Positions 8,165 to 10,484 of a stretch of DNA of 10,484 bases are shown here, piece after piece. The DNA is from Methanobacterium sp. UBA279. GTDB taxonomy: Archaea; Methanobacteriota; Methanobacteria; Methanobacteriales; Methanobacteriaceae. The translations under genes were made by a program, and so were the position numbers. How positions within the stretch are numbered: position 1 is the stretch's first letter; the number at the start of each line of letters is the position of its first letter. Under the pieces are notes generated by a model. The model ran no database searches. It saw only the letters and a list, made by a program, of their open reading frames with translations, and was not told the DNA's origin. The DNA lies in contig DAQK01000032.1 in the NCBI GenBank assembly GCA_002502855.1, positions 2,390-12,873 on the forward strand, given 5' to 3'.

Positions 8165-8182
8165 TTCATTTCTTTCTTTTTT
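8165..8182 (+). terminator. T-rich terminator after the Met-rich gene
   Basis: CATTTCTTTCTTTTTT lies about 30 bases after the stop and ends in six T. A weak inverted repeat (GGAACC / GGTTTC) precedes it. Confidence 0.4.
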
Positions 8183-8229
8183 AATGGATAATATTTTGGT
8201 CTAATTATATATCTAAATGAACAATTCGA

Positions 8230-8628
8230 CTATTTCTTGACCATAACTCCTACAACTCCTCCCAGTGCTCCCAAAATCATGCAGACAATTACCGACAATT
8301 GGAATATAACATATCCAGCTAAAACAATATCAGCTATTTCGCCCAGTCTAGTAGATAGTAGAGCAATGACGTTACTTATTGCTCCCAGCCCAAAGATAAA
8401 CAGTAAACTTAAAATCAAACCCCCTATAACACCAGAAAGCACACCGATTATAGCCCCATCTCTGCGGTCCATTCCAGTATAATCCTCATAACTTTTACTA
8501 AGATAGGATGCTAAAAATCCCCCTATAAACGGGCCTAAAATCAATGAAGTAAAATAAACCAGGGACAAAACAAAGGAAAGAACCGCATCTACCAGACCAG
8601 ATAAACAGATAATTTCCCAATCAGCCAT
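8230..8628 (-). CDS. Small polytopic membrane protein, DUF5518-like
   Basis: The 132-residue protein is strongly hydrophobic. Likely membrane segments are about 8-28, 28-44, 57-82 and 100-129, rich in small residues: GPFIGGFLASYL, GAIIGVLSGVIGGLIL, GALGGVVGVM. One polar loop (about 43-57, SKSYEDYTGMDRRDG) separates the second and third. The GGFLA...Y followed by DGAIIGVLSG fits DUF5518, a family of uncharacterised membrane proteins frequent in methanogens; this is from memory and moderate. The start ATG (8626-8628) has GGGG (complement of 8639-8642) ten bases upstream. The gene is transcribed away from the MFS exporter, and the two promoters are about 35 bases apart. No transport or enzymatic residue pattern is visible, so no function is proposed. 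Confidence 0.75.
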   Translation of the reverse strand: MADWEIICLSGLVDAVLSFVLSLVYFTSLILGPFIGGFLASYLSKSYEDYTGMDRRDGAIIGVLSGVIGGLILSLLFIFGLGAISNVIALLSTRLGEIADIVLAGYVIFQLSVIVCMILGALGGVVGVMVKK

Positions 8629-8665
8629 TTTACTTATTCCCCTAATTTGATTGTGGTGATAGCTA

Positions 8666-8678
8666 TTTTTATATACTG
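8666..8678 (-). promoter_or_regulatory. TATA box for the DUF5518-like gene
   Basis: On the minus strand the sequence reads CAGTATATAAAAA. Transcription would start near 8644, giving a leader of about 15 bases with the GGGG binding site. Confidence 0.6.
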
Positions 8679-8700
8679 TTTTAATATAAACTAAGATTTG

Positions 8701-8712
8701 TTTTTATATAAA
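8701..8712 (+). promoter_or_regulatory. TATA box for the MFS exporter
   Basis: TTTTTATATAAA is centred about 31 bases before ATG 8737, which indicates a leaderless transcript. It also excludes the in-frame ATG near 8698, which lies upstream of the TATA box. Confidence 0.65.
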
Positions 8713-8736
8713 TCAAATACTTTAACCGTGTTTTTT

Positions 8737-10125
8737 ATGGATAAAAGAAGCCCCAACACCATATTATTCCTGCTTTTCGTTGGTGTTTTCATGGGAGCCA
8801 TTGATATGGGGATTGTAGGCCCGGCACTCCCCGCCATACAATCATATTTCGGGATGAACGAAAGGATCCTATCTTGGATCTTCACCATATACATCCTGTT
8901 TTATATCATTGGCACACCTTTAATGGCCAAATTATCCGATATTTATGGTAAAAAGCTTATTTATATATTGGACATCATATTATTTGGTATAGGTTCATAT
9001 ATTACTGTAACATCCGCTTCATTTGAAATGCTGCTAATTGGAAGGGCAATCCAGGGAATGGGTGCGGGAGGCATATTTCCAGTGGCCAATGCCTATATCG
9101 GGGATATCTTCCCACCAGAAAAGAGGGGCGGAGCACTGGGAATACTAAGTTCAGTATGGGGTTTATCATTTGTTCTAGGACCAATATTAGGTGCATTACT
9201 GCTTAACTATTCCTGGCAGTGGCTTTTCATAATCAACATCCCTATATCCATACTCGTTGCCCTGGCATCTTTGTATGTGTTCCCTAAAGGTGAAAAAAAT
9301 CACGAGTTCAATTTCGACTGGCAGGGCTTGATTGTTCTGGGACTCCTGGTCACCCTACTATCATATGGTATCAACCAAATAGATGCCTACCATTTTCTGG
9401 CGAGTTTACTTTCCATAAACGTATTACCCTTCCTCATCATCAGTTTACTCTTATTCCCCATACTCTGGAAGATAGAAATAGATGCTCCTGACCCCTTAAT
9501 TCCAATTGATCTCTTAAAAAGCAGGGAAGTTAAACTGGTAAACAGCATAATGTTCGGCACCGGTCTGGTGCAGGCTTTCACCGTATTTGTCCCCGCCTTT
9601 GTAATCACCGCCCTATCCTTCACCACTTCAGAAGCCAGCCTGATGTTGCTGCCCATAGTAGTGACCATGGCCATCGGCGGCCCGATTGTCGGGAGACTCC
9701 TGGATAAGTTTGGCTCCAGGAAAATAATGTCCCTGGGAATTTCCACCATGGTAATAGGCCTATTTATCCTGGGATTCTCGTCCCAAACACTCTTTATATT
9801 CATATTCAGCGGAGTACTGATTGGTGTGGGCATGAGCACAGCGATAGGATCTCCTCCCCGCTACATCATGCTCCTGGAAAGCCCTCCAGAGGAAAGGGCA
9901 TCTGGTCAGGGAATCCTGAACATCATAACCAGCATAGGACAGTTAATAGGAGGAGCCCTTATTGGGGCATTCATAGGGTCATATGCTGGAGAATTAATTG
10001 GCTACAAATTTGCTTTTAGATTCATAGGAATTGCTGCTATGGTCATGACCATCTTGGCTGTTAATTTGAAGAGTAAAAGGGAGCAACTTAAAATTATTGG
10101 AAAGGGAAATGATGAAAATCCGTGA
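8737..10125 (+). CDS. MFS multidrug exporter, DHA2 (EmrB/QacA-like) family
   Basis: The 462-residue integral membrane protein is an MFS drug:proton antiporter by family. The first helix carries the D1-type motif around D23 (GAIDMGIVGPALPAI). Motif A is at 61-73 (PLMAKLSDIYGKK), with a second, weaker copy at 316-328 (PIVGRLLDKFGSR). Motif B includes R103 (LIGRAIQGMGAGG). Motif C and the DHA2 hallmark follow at 140-170 (VLGPILGALL, then WQWLFIINIPI). The profile suggests 12-14 helices, though the length is slightly short for 14. It would sit in the cytoplasmic membrane and export an amphipathic compound using the ion gradient; the substrate is not readable. I chose ATG 8737 over the upstream ATG because of the TATA position. 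The stop overlaps the start of the next small gene by 14 bases, so they are probably one operon. Confidence 0.92.
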   Translation: MDKRSPNTILFLLFVGVFMGAIDMGIVGPALPAIQSYFGMNERILSWIFTIYILFYIIGTPLMAKLSDIYGKKLIYILDIILFGIGSYITVTSASFEMLLIGRAIQGMGAGGIFPVANAYIGDIFPPEKRGGALGILSSVWGLSFVLGPILGALLLNYSWQWLFIINIPISILVALASLYVFPKGEKNHEFNFDWQGLIVLGLLVTLLSYGINQIDAYHFLASLLSINVLPFLIISLLLFPILWKIEIDAPDPLIPIDLLKSREVKLVNSIMFGTGLVQAFTVFVPAFVITALSFTTSEASLMLLPIVVTMAIGGPIVGRLLDKFGSRKIMSLGISTMVIGLFILGFSSQTLFIFIFSGVLIGVGMSTAIGSPPRYIMLLESPPEERASGQGILNIITSIGQLIGGALIGAFIGSYAGELIGYKFAFRFIGIAAMVMTILAVNLKSKREQLKIIGKGNDENP

Positions 10126-10289
10126 TGTTGATTACCAGACAACTAAAAAGGAAATTTTAGGTTATTATAAAAATTATTCTGAAGCCTACGATTATGAAGT
10201 TGCAGAAGATCTAAAACTGGATTATGAGCTCGTATGCAAAAATAGTTGATGAATTAGAAGCAGAAGGCCGTTTAGGAGTGGTTGGATGA
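10112..10289 (+). pseudogene. Small winged-helix-like protein, one frameshift
   Basis: ATG 10112 lies inside the end of the exporter gene. The first frame gives 45 residues (MKIRDVDYQTTKKEILGYYK ... LDYELVCKNS) and stops at 10247-10249. Removing one T (GTA-T-GCA near 10232-10237) joins it smoothly to AKIVDELEAEGRLGVVG, ending at TGA 10287-10289, for 58 residues in all. The layout (helix KKEILGYYKNY, then YEVAEDLKLDYELVAKIVDELEAEGR) is that of a winged helix-turn-helix: helix, turn, recognition helix, then the EGRL strand. It could be a local transcription regulator of the exporter, but this is inference. The shift could be true decay or a sequence error. It overlaps the next gene by four bases. 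Confidence 0.65.
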
Positions 10290-10461
10290 CTATTTACACC
10301 GATGAAGGAAACAGTATTAAAAGTGCAACAATAATTGGCGAAGCAAGAAAATTACCGACCCAGTAGTAATAAGCAAAACAGGCAGGCATAAAGCTCAAAG
10401 AGTAACTTTAAAGGATAATGCCTTTTGTAGAATAGCTAGAAAATTGAAATATATTAAATAA
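10286..10461 (+). pseudogene. Small basic hypothetical protein, one frameshift
   Basis: ATG 10286 overlaps the previous stop (ATGA). The first frame gives 26 residues, MTIYTDEGNSIKSATIIGEA then RKLPTQ, and stops at 10364-10366. Restoring one A in the run at 10348-10351 (AGA-AAA-ATT-ACC) continues it as RKITDPVVISKTGRHKAQRV and on to TAA 10459-10461, for 58 residues. The second half is basic (RHKAQRVTLKD, RIARKLKYIK), which could bind nucleic acid. I do not recognise a family. It is translationally coupled to the winged-helix-like gene and equals it in length by coincidence or design. The loss is in an A-run, where both mutation and sequencing error are common. Confidence 0.55.
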
Positions 10462-10464
10462 AAT

Positions 10465-10484
10465 CGCTCATGTCCTTGTTGTTG
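10465..10484. repeat. 20-base direct repeat, copy 2
   Basis: Identical to 852-871 in the same orientation. It begins four bases after the stop of the last small gene and is cut by the window edge, so its full length cannot be seen. Confidence 0.8.

Noticed and set aside
8237..8482. Plus-strand frame opposite the DUF5518-like gene
   Set aside because: Proline/threonine/serine-rich shadow; the opposite strand encodes coherent membrane helices with a promoter and binding site.

Overview
The window looks like the chromosome of a methanogenic archaeon of the Methanobacteriales, most likely Methanobacterium or a close relative. The evidence is an archaeal-type peptide chain release factor aRF1, a MEDS-domain (methanogen/methylotroph) sensor histidine kinase, TATA-box promoters placed about 30 bases before several start codons, GTG and TTG starts, AT-rich spacers and T-run terminators. 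The genus is inferred from protein style, not from a search.

Layout, left to right. Positions 1-610 hold the decayed 5' half of a DDE transposase on the minus strand, broken by frameshifts and a 13-base tandem duplication. An AT-rich spacer follows and contains one copy of a 20-base sequence (852-871) that recurs at the last 20 bases of the window. At 1047-3245 lies an unusual fusion: two response-regulator receiver domains joined to a membrane-bound processive family 2 glycosyltransferase. Next come aRF1 (3454-4683) and a MEDS-PAS histidine kinase (4766-6571). From 6596 to 8135 there are only small genes: a 46-residue protein and a 79-residue protein on the minus strand, a tautomerase broken by a one-base frameshift, and a 61-residue protein that is 28% methionine. 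The Met-rich gene has a leader with three inverted repeats, two of them interleaved as in a pseudoknot, plus a 10-codon upstream reading frame. A membrane protein (minus strand) and a DHA2-type MFS exporter are divergently transcribed from a compact promoter region at 8629-8736. The exporter is followed by two overlapping small genes, each broken by one single-base indel.

Working together. The receiver-glycosyltransferase fusion and the nearby histidine kinase could form a two-component route that controls cell-surface polysaccharide synthesis directly at the enzyme. They are separated by aRF1, so this pairing is an inference. The exporter and the two small genes behind it look like one operon. 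Three small genes each need one indel to be read through while every large gene is intact. That suggests real decay of accessory genes, but homopolymer sequencing errors cannot be excluded from the sequence alone.
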